Notes: generated by a model not told the origin, from the letters alone. 51,349 nucleotides of DNA from Syntrophomonadaceae bacterium (GCA_003552365.1 PUKR01000099.1:1-51349); one strand, 5' to 3'; shown: positions 25,829 through 34,669, counted from the stretch's first letter. Translations and numbers: made by a program.

Positions 25829-26605
25829 TTAATTAAAACTCTCCAATAGTGAACTAACCACCAGGTGCCACCCGTCAACCAGGATAAACAACAACAACTT
25901 AAACGGCATCGAAACGATCACCGGTGGGAGCATAAACATCCCCATTGACATTAGGGTGCTGGCCACAACCATATCAATGATCAAAAAAGGCACAAAAAGC
26001 ATAAAGCCCATCTGGAAAGCAGTTTTCAACTCGCTGATAATAAATGCAGGCACCAATACGTGCAAGGGCACGTCTTCTTCAGTCTCGGGATCTTCAATTT
26101 CCGCTATGTTGACAAAGAGCGCCAGGTCTCTTTCCCTGGTATGGTAATACATAAATTCTTTAAGCGGTTCCGCGCCAACTTCAAGGGCTGTTTCCTGATC
26201 AATATCACCGTCCAGGTAAGGTTCGACCGCTGTATCATTAACTTCAGCCAGGACCGGCTGCATTACAAAAAAGGTGAGAAACAGGGCCAATCCAATTAAA
26301 ACCTGGTTAGGTGGTATTTGCTGGGTGGCCATCGCATTCCTGGTAAAGGAAAGCACCACCACGATCCTGGTAAAAGAGGTCATCAGGATAACAAAAGCAG
26401 GAGCCAGGGTTAAAAGAGCCATGATCAACAACAGCTGTAAAAACCCGACCAGGCTTTCCGGGTCTTCTTCCCCTTCTCCACCGATCTGCAGGTCTATTTG
26501 CGGGACCTGAACCGGTTGAGCACAAACATCCACCGGCAAAAGAAAGATAATAATTAATGAAAGCAAAAAACTAAAGATTAGGCCCTTTTTTAAGTTAAAA
26601 ATCAT
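25829..26605 (-). CDS. fliP: Flagellar export gate protein FliP
   Basis: About 258 residues with an N-terminal signal sequence (MIFNLKKGLIFSFLLSLIIIF, cut near VCAQP) and four membrane helices. Family blocks: FTRIVVVLSFTRNAMATQQIPPNQVLIGLALFLTFF, PAFIISELKTAFQMGFMLFVPFLIIDMVVASTLMSMGMFMLPP. I chose the ATG at 26605 behind GTGGAG; an ATG at 26626 would add seven residues. Confidence 0.95.
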   Translation of the reverse strand: MIFNLKKGLIFSFLLSLIIIFLLPVDVCAQPVQVPQIDLQIGGEGEEDPESLVGFLQLLLIMALLTLAPAFVILMTSFTRIVVVLSFTRNAMATQQIPPNQVLIGLALFLTFFVMQPVLAEVNDTAVEPYLDGDIDQETALEVGAEPLKEFMYYHTRERDLALFVNIAEIEDPETEEDVPLHVLVPAFIISELKTAFQMGFMLFVPFLIIDMVVASTLMSMGMFMLPPVIVSMPFKLLLFILVDGWHLVVSSLLESFN

Positions 26606-26633
26606 TTTATTCTCCACTGTTTTCATTTGTCCC

Positions 26634-26996
26634 TTATTCCCGGCTATCGTCCTTTTTAAAATTTTGCAGGATCCTGGAAAAAGAACCCCTTATATTAACT
26701 GGCTGTACAGCCAGAGAATCTTCGGCATACTGCAATTCTTTCCAGTCAAACGTCTTGAGCAGGTTTACATTATTTTGGGCGGTCCCGACGAGATAAACCT
26801 CTTTACCTACTTGAATTAGTGTCAGGGAACTGCCGCTCTTATGATCTAAGGGAACCCGCTCTAAAACTTTCATGTATCCACCATTTACTCCACGGTAAAC
26901 CGAGCGCAGGCCATAGCGGATCGCCAGGTATGCCAGGATTACAATTAAAATCAGAAACCCCATCGACTGTAAAATCAGCCCGTAATTACCCATCAT
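26634..26996 (-). CDS. fliO: Flagellar biosynthesis protein FliO (FliZ)
   Basis: 120 residues: one membrane helix (residues 8-28, MGFLILIVILAYLAIRYGL) followed by a small cytosolic beta domain (YMKVLERVPLDHKSGSSLTLIQVGKEVYLVG), typical of FliO, which helps FliP assemble. Its start overlaps the fliN stop by one base. Confidence 0.9.
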   Translation of the reverse strand: MMGNYGLILQSMGFLILIVILAYLAIRYGLRSVYRGVNGGYMKVLERVPLDHKSGSSLTLIQVGKEVYLVGTAQNNVNLLKTFDWKELQYAEDSLAVQPVNIRGSFSRILQNFKKDDSRE

Positions 26997-27418
26997 TAAG
27001 CCTCTCTTCCCGTTTCAGATCCATCATGATCCTCATCATCTTCAACCAGCGAGGTAATGCGTAATCCAAAACGGTCGTTAATTACAACAATTTCCCCGTG
27101 CGCAAAAGGAGTTTCATTAACTAAAATAAGCACTTTTTCATCGGCCACCCGGTTCAACTGGAGCACTGAGCCTTCTTCCAGGTTGATCAAATCTCGAACC
27201 TTCAGGGTTACTTTTCCCAGCTCGGCACTAACGTTTAAACCAACCCCGTGAAACTCCGGGGCAATGCCCCTCCTGGGCGAAACCGGAGCGCTATCGGGCA
27301 GGGGTTGAAATACCACCTTCTTGATATCAGGTTTCCCCTGATCTTCTTGATTATCCCCCCAGCTATCGTCTTCACCGGTGAAAGGTTTTTGTTCATCCCA
27401 AAAACTGCCAGACATCAT
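26996..27418 (-). CDS. fliN: FliN-family flagellar switch protein (third SpoA protein)
   Basis: 140 residues: a polar N-terminal 60 residues of low complexity, then a SpoA domain (GVGLNVSAELGKVTLKVRDLINLEEGSVLQLN, GEIVVINDRFGLRI). It stands between fliL and fliO, the usual place of fliN in enteric bacteria. Together with the FliN at 14405-14749 and FliY this makes three FliN-family proteins besides FliM. Confidence 0.88.
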   Translation of the reverse strand: MMSGSFWDEQKPFTGEDDSWGDNQEDQGKPDIKKVVFQPLPDSAPVSPRRGIAPEFHGVGLNVSAELGKVTLKVRDLINLEEGSVLQLNRVADEKVLILVNETPFAHGEIVVINDRFGLRITSLVEDDEDHDGSETGREA

Positions 27419-27432
27419 AAAACTCCTTTAGC

Positions 27433-27939
27433 TTATTGAAAAATAAATTCTTTATAGTAGACGGCCTTGACTTCTCCTGATTCAAGCTTTTCGTTTAATC
27501 GATCGATAATCTCACCTTCAAGGGTGTCCATCCCGCCGGGTTCTTCCAGGTCCTCGATATATTTACTGCGCAGGATTGAGATGATTTCCGATCGCAATTC
27601 CGGTTCACGGCTTTCAATTTCCCTGGAAAGGCCCCGATCATCATAAGCCAGATCAAACGTGGTTCTTAAAAAGCGCCGGGTCCCTGTATCGGCCAGGTTA
27701 ACCTGGAATTCCGCCATCGAATAGCTGTAGCGCGGAGGCCCTTCATCTTCAGCCCCAAGGGTTATTTCGTCACCGAAAAATGGAAGTTCGCCGCTGATAA
27801 AGTAAAATGCCGCCCCTCCGCCGATAATCATTGCCGGGATCAGGATCAGGATTATTTTTAGCAGCGGGCTCCTTTTTTTTGCTTTCTTCCCCTTTTTTTC
27901 AGGTTCGGATTTTTTTTCTTCTTCTAATTTTGCCACCAC
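27433..27939 (-). CDS. fliL: Flagellar basal body-associated protein FliL
   Basis: 168 residues: a highly charged Lys/Glu-rich N-terminus (1-25), one membrane helix (LLKIILILIPAMIIGGGAAFYFI) and a periplasmic-type domain containing YSMAEFQVNLADTGTRRFLRTTFDLAYDD. FliL surrounds the stator units and supports torque. Placed after motB. The start is a GTG after GGGAGG. Confidence 0.93.
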   Translation of the reverse strand: MVAKLEEEKKSEPEKKGKKAKKRSPLLKIILILIPAMIIGGGAAFYFISGELPFFGDEITLGAEDEGPPRYSYSMAEFQVNLADTGTRRFLRTTFDLAYDDRGLSREIESREPELRSEIISILRSKYIEDLEEPGGMDTLEGEIIDRLNEKLESGEVKAVYYKEFIFQ

Positions 27940-27958
27940 CTGAAATTACCTCCCGTTT

Positions 27959-28750
27959 CTAATAAGCTTCACGTCGCTCGCCCGGTTCAAGGACCGTCAA
28001 CACAATTGTTACCCGGCGGTTCCTGGCCCGTCCTTCCGCAGTTTCATTGGATTCAAGGGGCTGGTATTCACCGTAACCGGTTGCCGTTAAAAGCTCGGGA
28101 TTAACATCCTGCTCTTCGGCAAGGTACCTGGTTACCCGCACTGCCCTAATTACTGAGAGTTCCCAGTTCGTCGGAAATTCGGGTACATTCATGGGCAGGT
28201 TACAGGTATGACCTTCAATTATTACGCCCCGTTCCAGGCGGCGGAACAGTTCCGCAAATTTATCTAAAAATTCCCTTGCTTCGGGAATCAAATCCGCACG
28301 AGCCCTTTCAAAAAAGATATAGTCCGGCAATTCCATTACTACACCTCGTTCATCGAGCCCCAGTTCAACCTCTGCTTCAAGGCCCATCTCTTCCAGGAAA
28401 GCCCTTACTTCTTCTTTTACCTCTTCTGCTTCTTCCAGCTGTTCCCTTAAATCAGCTTCGGCGAAAACCCCGTCTTCATGAGTAAGGGCTTCTCCGGTAG
28501 GTTCAAAAGGATCTTCGGTTTGATCCATAATCCCGGTATCACCCAGGAAAGAAGTCTGGATAGAAATGATTACAGTTTGAAAACGTTCAATATCAATAAC
28601 CGACATTGAATAAAGCAGGATAAAAAAGGTTAGCAGGAGAGTGATCATGTCAGAATAAGTCTGCATCCAGGGAGCACTGCCCTGGTCATCCCTGTTTTTT
28701 TTCCTGCGCTGGCGCGGATTGTCAGGGCGTGCATTATTAGGACTAGACAT
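27959..28750 (-). CDS. motB: Stator protein MotB, transmembrane segment resembles the sodium type
   Basis: 263 residues. The single membrane helix reads PWMQTYSDMITLLLTFFILLYS with the essential ion-binding Asp34, followed by a plug/linker region rich in Glu and an OmpA-type peptidoglycan-binding domain (about 145-255; VIIEGHTCN, ELSVIRAVRVTRYL, GYGEYQPLESN, RARNRRV). A Leu occupies the position where Bacillus proton-type MotB has Val; in MotS Leu is usual, so sodium coupling is possible but not shown. Overlaps the motA end by eight bases. Confidence 0.93.
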   Translation of the reverse strand: MSSPNNARPDNPRQRRKKNRDDQGSAPWMQTYSDMITLLLTFFILLYSMSVIDIERFQTVIISIQTSFLGDTGIMDQTEDPFEPTGEALTHEDGVFAEADLREQLEEAEEVKEEVRAFLEEMGLEAEVELGLDERGVVMELPDYIFFERARADLIPEAREFLDKFAELFRRLERGVIIEGHTCNLPMNVPEFPTNWELSVIRAVRVTRYLAEEQDVNPELLTATGYGEYQPLESNETAEGRARNRRVTIVLTVLEPGERREAY

Positions 28751-29564
28751 CGATCAGCTCATCCTCCTCTTCCTCTGAACGCTTATTGGCTTCTTCAAGT
28801 AATTTCTTCTCCTGCGGGGAGAAGTACGATTTAATTTGTTCCTGCAGCAAACGCGGGTTTATTCCGCTCTGCAGGGCCAAAAGCGCCTCAAGGATGATTT
28901 CTTTCATGCGTACTTCTTCATCACTGTAGATGGCCAGCTTACCGGCAATGGGATTAAAAATCAGGTTGGCCAGCAAAACTCCGTAAAAAGTGGTCAGCAG
29001 GGCTACGGCCATACCCGGGCCGATAGCGCTGGGATCGTCCAGCTCGGCAAGCATCATCACCAGGCCAATCAGGGTTCCAATCATGCCAAAAGCAGGGGAT
29101 AACGAACCCCAGGTCCGAAACAGGTTCTGCCCCAGCTCATGGCGCGCTTCCAGGGAAGAAAGTTCGGCATTTAAGATGTTACGAATATTATCCGGTTCAA
29201 AACCATCAATTACCATCTGTAAACCGTTGCGGAAAAATGGATCCTTTATTTCATCAAGCTCATCTTCCAAAACGAGCAACCCTTCCCGACGTGCTTTCTG
29301 GGCCAGGGTAACAAAGCGGGCATGAAGGTCGAGCACCGATTCCTCTTCCCGGATAAAAACTTTCCGGGTTACCTGTAAAACTGTTTTCATTTCAGCCATG
29401 CGGAAATTGACCATTAAAGCGCCCAGGGAACCACCGACAGTAATCATCAACCCGGCCGGGTTCCAAAAAGCATTAAGGTCACCGCCCTGGATTATAATCC
29501 CGGCAACCACCAGGCTTCCGCCAAACAGGGCACCGCCAGCTGATAAAATGTCATAGCTTCTCAT
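28743..29564 (-). CDS. motA: Stator protein MotA
   Basis: About 273 residues, four membrane helices: AGGALFGGSLVVAGIIIQG and NPAGLMITVGGSLGALMVNF near the N-terminus, and LSPAFGMIGTLIGLVMMLAEL with GMAVALLTTFYGVLLANLIFNPIAGKL near the C-terminus. The cytosolic loop between helices 2 and 3 contacts FliG. The second ATG, eight bases behind GGAG, is the better start. Located between flgE and motB. Confidence 0.94.
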   Translation of the reverse strand: MRSYDILSAGGALFGGSLVVAGIIIQGGDLNAFWNPAGLMITVGGSLGALMVNFRMAEMKTVLQVTRKVFIREEESVLDLHARFVTLAQKARREGLLVLEDELDEIKDPFFRNGLQMVIDGFEPDNIRNILNAELSSLEARHELGQNLFRTWGSLSPAFGMIGTLIGLVMMLAELDDPSAIGPGMAVALLTTFYGVLLANLIFNPIAGKLAIYSDEEVRMKEIILEALLALQSGINPRLLQEQIKSYFSPQEKKLLEEANKRSEEEEDELIDV

Positions 29565-29592
29565 AAGCATCTCTCCGCTATTTAAGCCGGTT

Positions 29593-29624
29593 AACCGGCC
29601 GGAAGGAAATCCTTCCGGCCGGTT
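29593..29624 (-). repeat. Very strong hairpin between flgE and motA
   Basis: A perfect 15-bp inverted repeat (AACCGGCCGGAAGGA and its complement) separated by two bases, starting about 12 bp after the flgE stop codon. No U-run follows, so it is not a standard intrinsic terminator. It could stabilise the 3' end of an upstream transcript, be a processing site, or reduce read-through from the hook genes into the stator genes. Confidence 0.7.
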
Positions 29625-29635
29625 CCGGGCAAAAA

Positions 29636-31585
29636 TTACCGTTTCATATTAACCACTTCGGTAAGCACTTCATCCGAGGTGGTTACCACCCGGGTGTTGG
29701 CCTGGAAGGCCCGGCTGGTCGTGATCAGCTCAGTAAATTCGTACGAAAGGTCTGTGTTGGACAGCTCGAGCGCCGAGGACTGGACCAGCCCGCGGCCCCC
29801 TTCCCCGGGAGCGCCAATCTGCGGGTCACCGGAGTTATCCGTATCCAGGAAAAGGTTGCCCCCTTCCTTGCGCAGGCCTTCCGGGTTGGAGAATGTGGCC
29901 ATCCCAAGCTGGCCGAACTCCTGCCGCATTCCGTTGGTGTAGGTGCCGGCCACCACGCCGGCCCGGTCAATGTCAAATGCCGCCAGTTCGCCGGCTTCAT
30001 AACCGTCCTGGTCGCGGACCAGGAGGTTGTTGGACCCGGCCAGCTGGGTAACGGAACTAAAATCAGGTTCAACATCGACCACTGCAGCTTCTCCCGGCGG
30101 GTCAAAGACCAGGTTCGGCATATCGGAAGCGTCCTCGTTTAACCCCCCGTTTTCATCAAATACCAGGGTCCCTTCAGCGCCTTCGTCTACTTCAATAAGG
30201 TTACCTGCTTCATCGGTTACCTCCATCCGGTATTCCCACACGTTGTCGTCAACCGGCCTGAAGTTATAATCGATGTCGTAGCGCCGGCCGAGAGAGTCGT
30301 GCACATAGTAGGGGAAGGTGTGCTCATCGACTTCACCGGTGGTTTCGCTCCATTCTCCCTCTTCTCCGAAAAGGGCCTGGAAAGTTTCGTTTTCTTCAGC
30401 ATCTATTAATTCCACCGACGATTCCGGCCCCCGTGAATCGGAGTTGATCACCAGGTGATCGCCGTCGAATTCAGCGGTGGCGCCAACGTCTTCCAGTTGT
30501 TCATTTAGCGCATCCTGGAGCTCTTGGCGGGTAGTTATATCCTGCATATTGTCCACTGTAATTTCTACAGGATCGCCACCGTCGACAGTAACCTCGAATT
30601 CGAGATCTTCATCGAGCTCCACCAGGGTTTCCACATCATCTCCTGCACGAACAACATGATCATCTTCGGCGCCAAACAAAGCTTCGATATCATCATCGTC
30701 GCCATCAACTTCAACCACGGAACCTTCACCTTCAGATAAAGAAGTGATCACCAGGTGATTATCATCGTTGAAAGAGGCAACCGCCCCTAATTCCTCCAGG
30801 CCATCCCAGTCAGCAATATCTACAGTTTCACCTTCCTCATCGGTAAACTCACCATAATTAAGTGCGGCAAGAAGCTGTTCCTGTCTCTCGATAGCACCCA
30901 TATCTGCAGCGGTTATTACCATCTCCTGTTCTTCACCGTTAATTGTAAAAGTAACCACTAAATCATCTTCCAAGCCTTCAATGGCTTGATTGTCAAGTTC
31001 TTCAGCTCCCCGGAGAAAGCCATTCCCAACCTCGGCCAGCTCTGCCGCACCGATTGCCCGGCCCGGGGTGGCCTCAGTAAAGGCCCGGGCATCAAGGTTG
31101 CCGGCAAAGCGCTTGTTTTCCGTAGCCTGGGCGACCATGTCGTCGTCGACGGGGATGTTGATTTCATTGCCGTCGACATCGAGCAGCCTGAGGCCGTTAT
31201 CGTTGACAATATGGCCGTTCTGATCAACACCGAAGGATCCGTCCCGGGTAAAATACTCCATTTCCCCGTCGGTCACGACAAAATAGCCTTCGCCTTCAAT
31301 GGCCAGGTCGGTCTCACGGTCCGTATCGGTAATTGATCCCTGGGTGTGAATGTCGGTGATTGAGGAAACGGCCATCCCCAAACCTACCTGGGAGGGATTA
31401 ATGCCGCCCCGTTCTTCCATCGGGCCGGTTGCACCCTGGATGGTCTGGCTGATCAGGTCCTCAAAACGGGCCTGTGATTTTTTAAAACCGGTTGTATTGA
31501 CGTTGGCAATGTTGTTGCCAACCACATCAAGTTTTTGCTGGTGGCCTCTTAAGCCGGTAACAGCTGCACTCATTGAACGAATCAT
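29636..31585 (-). CDS. flgE: Flagellar hook protein FlgE with large acidic insertion
   Basis: 649 residues, against about 400-440 for common FlgE. The N-terminal rod/hook signature is MSAAVTGLRGHQQKLDVVGNNIANVNTTGFKKS; the central motif is DLAIEGEGYFVV; the C-terminal helix is LSNTDLSYEFTELITTSRAFQANTR. Residues about 175-420 are an Asp/Glu-rich insertion with two hook-IN-like repeats (about 209-306 and 328-408), each of the form VTFTINGEEQEMVI / EVTVDGGDPVEITV, then a DNHLVITS / GDHLVINS strand and a final ALFG. Such a surface domain would project from the hook. RBS is AAGGAGG. Confidence 0.93.
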   Translation of the reverse strand: MIRSMSAAVTGLRGHQQKLDVVGNNIANVNTTGFKKSQARFEDLISQTIQGATGPMEERGGINPSQVGLGMAVSSITDIHTQGSITDTDRETDLAIEGEGYFVVTDGEMEYFTRDGSFGVDQNGHIVNDNGLRLLDVDGNEINIPVDDDMVAQATENKRFAGNLDARAFTEATPGRAIGAAELAEVGNGFLRGAEELDNQAIEGLEDDLVVTFTINGEEQEMVITAADMGAIERQEQLLAALNYGEFTDEEGETVDIADWDGLEELGAVASFNDDNHLVITSLSEGEGSVVEVDGDDDDIEALFGAEDDHVVRAGDDVETLVELDEDLEFEVTVDGGDPVEITVDNMQDITTRQELQDALNEQLEDVGATAEFDGDHLVINSDSRGPESSVELIDAEENETFQALFGEEGEWSETTGEVDEHTFPYYVHDSLGRRYDIDYNFRPVDDNVWEYRMEVTDEAGNLIEVDEGAEGTLVFDENGGLNEDASDMPNLVFDPPGEAAVVDVEPDFSSVTQLAGSNNLLVRDQDGYEAGELAAFDIDRAGVVAGTYTNGMRQEFGQLGMATFSNPEGLRKEGGNLFLDTDNSGDPQIGAPGEGGRGLVQSSALELSNTDLSYEFTELITTSRAFQANTRVVTTSDEVLTEVVNMKR

Positions 31586-31635
31586 TAAAAATAACCTCCT
31601 TTTGGCCTTTTAAGCCTTATTTTAAGCGGCGCGGC

Positions 31636-31661
31636 GTCCTGCCTCGGTCGGTCAGCAGGAC
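31636..31661 (-). repeat. Hairpin in the leader of flgE
   Basis: 7-bp arms GTCCTGC and GCAGGAC around a 12-base loop, in the 107-bp gap between the TIGR02530-like gene and flgE. No U-tract. It is the largest gap inside the flgB-to-cheR operon, so it may mark an RNA processing or attenuation point ahead of the most abundant hook protein. Confidence 0.4.
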
Positions 31662-31692
31662 AAGGCTTCCTCTAATTCAGGAGGTCCGGCCT

Positions 31693-32091
31693 TCACTTTA
31701 AAATAACCGCGCTGTCAATTCCGGTAAACACTTGATCCTGATCTTCTTTCCCGTCCACGGCGGTGATGATGGTCCGGTTGGTAACACTGGCCAACAGGGC
31801 TACATCGCCGTACATGAGCAGGGAGGAACGTCCGCCTTTTTCCTGCACTTTATCCATGGCCTGTTCTATCCGCTGCATATCCTCTGCCCCAAGATCGATC
31901 TGGCGGCTTTCAATCCGCTCTTTGGCGTGGGCGGAAAAAACAACTTCCTGCTTTTCCTGGAGATGGTCCAGGATTTGATGGAAAGATAAGTTTTCACCGT
32001 CTTTCCTGGTTGCTTCCTTGCCCGCTTTCCCGGGTTGCGGTTTGGCAGCCGGGTCAGTGGGTTTGATATGCGGTCCGGTTTTATCAACCAT
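31693..32091 (-). CDS. Flagellar operon protein, TIGR02530-like
   Basis: About 132 residues from the ATG overlapping the flgD stop. A Pro/Lys-rich N-terminus precedes a compact domain with FSAHAKERIESRQI, MQRIEQAMDKVQEKGGRSSLLMYGDVALLASVTNRTIITAVDG. Proteins of this type lie between flgD and flgE in many Bacillota; the biochemical role is not established. Context suggests hook assembly. Confidence 0.75.
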   Translation of the reverse strand: MVDKTGPHIKPTDPAAKPQPGKAGKEATRKDGENLSFHQILDHLQEKQEVVFSAHAKERIESRQIDLGAEDMQRIEQAMDKVQEKGGRSSLLMYGDVALLASVTNRTIITAVDGKEDQDQVFTGIDSAVILK

Positions 32092-32572
32092 CTTCGCTTC
32101 CGCCCCCTTCAACTTTCACGATATCGCTGAGCGGGTACTGATGCTCGCCCACAGTAAGGTAGGGTCCGGAACTACGAAATTCAACTGCGCTAACTATCCC
32201 GTGGACATTCTCCCCTTCACCTTTGCCCGATATTTCTACCTGACGGTTCAACAAGTTAAGGGCCTGGTGGTTACCCTGGGATTCAGCCTGTTCTTCCACT
32301 ACTTCCTGCAAGTTGTTTACCTGTTCAACCAGGGTAAACATAGTCAGCTGGGTAATCATATCACCGGTGTCCTGCTGTTCAGACATGGGATCCTGGTAGC
32401 GCAGCTGGGTAACCAGGAGCTGCAGGAATAAATCGCTGTCAAACTCCTGCCCGGGCATCTGCCCCGCCGGAGATTCTTCCCTGGGAGCCGGTGCCGGACC
32501 CGTTTCCGGCGTCTGTTCGGCAGCCTGGTTTTGTGCCGGTACTGCCTGGTTGACACCTGTTATTTCATTCAT
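32084..32572 (-). CDS. flgD: Hook cap / assembly protein FlgD
   Basis: 162 residues. Family signature: SDLFLQLLVTQLRYQDPMSEQQ, then ITQLTMFTLVEQVNNLQEVV. Shorter than the enteric protein because it lacks the C-terminal tandem beta domains, as is common in Bacillota. Scaffolds hook polymerisation. RBS AAGGAGG before ATG. Confidence 0.92.
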   Translation of the reverse strand: MNEITGVNQAVPAQNQAAEQTPETGPAPAPREESPAGQMPGQEFDSDLFLQLLVTQLRYQDPMSEQQDTGDMITQLTMFTLVEQVNNLQEVVEEQAESQGNHQALNLLNRQVEISGKGEGENVHGIVSAVEFRSSGPYLTVGEHQYPLSDIVKVEGGGSEDG

Positions 32573-32587
32573 CTTGCCATGCCTCCT

Positions 32588-34168
32588 TTAGGCCCAGTAT
32601 TCAATTCCCCTGTGGTTTACAGCCTTTGCTGATAACCCGGGCTCACCCGGTTCATTTTCACCGGAAGGGGAATCTGAGTTTCCAGGCTGCCCTCCGGCTA
32701 AGTTTTCCCGGTTTGGATCCCCTGCCCCAGAACGACCCGATCCATTAAACTGCTGGCCCTGGGTTGAAACTTCCAATTGTTCAAGCTGGACGTTTACAAG
32801 ACTCAACCTCTGCCTCAGCTCCGCAATGCTGCCCTCCAGGATTTCCCTGACCATGGGCGACTCTGTTAAAATGGACGCTGAAAGCTGTCCTTGCCTGGAA
32901 AAAACCCGGATCGTCAATTCGCCCAGTTCCGGTGGGTGTAAAGTCATGCGCATTTCCGCCGGAGAAGACCCGGTTTCACGGAAATAGGTCAGCTTTCCTT
33001 CAAGCTGCTGCATGATATTTTCACGCAGCGCTTGTAATTGCGGAGGGAGTCCGCTGCCGGGTTGAAGACTTTCCTTGCCGAACACTGCTGCCTGCTGGAA
33101 TATCCCATCCTGGCCGGCAACAGGCGGAACAGCTTTATGGAATTTGCCCGCTTTGCCTTGCTGTTCGTCGGTTTTTACTACATTTTCTGCTTTTGCCTGC
33201 ATCCGAGCCGACTCCAGGGCTTTCTGGACTTCCGGGTCCACCTTGAAGCTTTCAGCAGTTTTTTTGATTGAAGCCGGTTTATCAGAGTTGCCCGATCTTA
33301 AACCTGCTTTTTCCAGGGCTTCTTCCATTGAGGAAGTTTTACCGGCTTTCTTTGGTGGATCTGTTCCCTCCAGGGCAGCCTTTGCCTTTTCCTTCAAGAA
33401 GCCTTCTTCATCCAGGAAACCCGCTTCTTTAAGGGCTTTTTTTAGTTCAGGAGTTATCTCTGCTTCTCCTTCCAGGTTCAGCCCGCCGGCAATTTTCAGA
33501 AGTACGGCTTCACCTCCTGCATTCCCGGTTAATGCCGACCAGTTAACCTTCTTAAACCCCTTAGAACCTGTTTCAACTTCACTACCATCGCTGTTACCTA
33601 ACAGCGCATACAGGATTTTTTCTGCCAGGCTCTGTAAATTAAACCCTGCTTCATTTTCTTCCGCACTCTCAACACCGTAACCTTGCTTTAAATAGTCCTG
33701 CTCTGTTTTTAAAAGTTCTTTAAGGGTTTCTTTTAGACTACCGGTCAACTGATTGTCAGCCTTATCCAGAATTTTGCCGCTCAGTTCAAACAACCCCATT
33801 TTACCTGCTTGATCACCGGTCAAAGCATTTAAAGGGATTCCACTTTTCTCATTTTCCTGCATTAATGCTTCAATTAAGTTTTCCGCTATTTTCTGCAGGA
33901 GCACTTCCGCTTTCATATCTTCAGCTTTTGCCAGCTCTTCTTCCAGAGCTTCGCTGCCGAAAAGACTGTCCTCATTACCACTTAATTCATTCAAGCGGGC
34001 AAATAAAGCGCTGCAGTCTATTTCTTCCTTTGTGACACCAGCATCCTTCACAGTAGCGGCATCCTTCAGGAAAACGGCAAATTCACCTTCGGTTGAGCCA
34101 TTTCCCAAAACAGCACTTTCCTTTAAACTAATATTGAGCTGTTCCAGGAAAGCTGCATCTACCTTCAA
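32588..34168 (-). CDS. fliK: Hook-length control protein FliK
   Basis: About 526 residues. I chose the TTG at 34168, seven bases behind a perfect AAAGGAGGT site; an upstream frame extension has no support. The long N-terminal region is helical, low complexity and rich in Leu, Glu and Lys. The C-terminal Flg_hook domain (about 395-485) contains MRMTLHPPELGELTIRVFSRQGQLSASILTESPMVREILEGSIAELRQRL, followed by a disordered Gly/Ser/Pro/Asn-rich tail. It is exported and signals FlhB to switch specificity when the hook is complete. Confidence 0.92.
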   Translation of the reverse strand: MKVDAAFLEQLNISLKESAVLGNGSTEGEFAVFLKDAATVKDAGVTKEEIDCSALFARLNELSGNEDSLFGSEALEEELAKAEDMKAEVLLQKIAENLIEALMQENEKSGIPLNALTGDQAGKMGLFELSGKILDKADNQLTGSLKETLKELLKTEQDYLKQGYGVESAEENEAGFNLQSLAEKILYALLGNSDGSEVETGSKGFKKVNWSALTGNAGGEAVLLKIAGGLNLEGEAEITPELKKALKEAGFLDEEGFLKEKAKAALEGTDPPKKAGKTSSMEEALEKAGLRSGNSDKPASIKKTAESFKVDPEVQKALESARMQAKAENVVKTDEQQGKAGKFHKAVPPVAGQDGIFQQAAVFGKESLQPGSGLPPQLQALRENIMQQLEGKLTYFRETGSSPAEMRMTLHPPELGELTIRVFSRQGQLSASILTESPMVREILEGSIAELRQRLSLVNVQLEQLEVSTQGQQFNGSGRSGAGDPNRENLAGGQPGNSDSPSGENEPGEPGLSAKAVNHRGIEYWA

Positions 34169-34169
34169 T

Positions 34170-34619
34170 TTAATCACCTCCTTTCCGGTTGTAAGTATTG
34201 AGCACCATTTCATCTATCAACTTTTGCTCGTTAATTTTTTCCTGGTAGCAATGTTCGTCTTTAGCTTTTTCTTTTAAGATCTCCAGCACTTTTTTCTTGC
34301 GCCAGCACTGCATGGCAATTTCTCTTTGCTCCTCAACCTGTGACTTCTTCTTGTTATATTGCTCTGCCTGGCGCATAAGCAGGTAATCTAAACGGCTGCT
34401 GTACTCCTGGGTTACCTGTAAATAGGGCAGCTCAATTTCTCTTTCTACCTGGTTCTGCCATTTTTCAAAGAGCGATTCTTCTTCCTTTTTCAGGCCGCTT
34501 AATTTGGCATTTTCCTCTTCCAGGGCTTTCCGGCGCAGGGTTAACTCTTTTTTAGCTTCCTCTTCCTGGATATTTCGAAATCCCAGGAGACGCTGCAACC
34601 TGAAATTAAATGACTTCAT
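34170..34619 (-). CDS. fliJ: Flagellar export chaperone / ATPase stalk protein FliJ
   Basis: 149 residues, nearly all coiled coil, starting FRLQRLLGFRNIQEEEAKKEL, the standard FliJ N-terminus. It acts with the FliI hexamer and FlhA. One base separates its stop from the fliK start codon. Confidence 0.9.
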   Translation of the reverse strand: MKSFNFRLQRLLGFRNIQEEEAKKELTLRRKALEEENAKLSGLKKEEESLFEKWQNQVEREIELPYLQVTQEYSSRLDYLLMRQAEQYNKKKSQVEEQREIAMQCWRKKKVLEILKEKAKDEHCYQEKINEQKLIDEMVLNTYNRKGGD

Positions 34620-34669
34620 TTCTGCCGCCCCTTTCAGCGATTAAACGGACTAAAAATACAGCTAACCCA

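Noticed and set aside
33075..33680. 201-residue plus-strand frame opposite fliK
   Set aside because: Antisense of the low-complexity part of FliK; Ser/Phe/Pro-rich shadow translation with no family resemblance.
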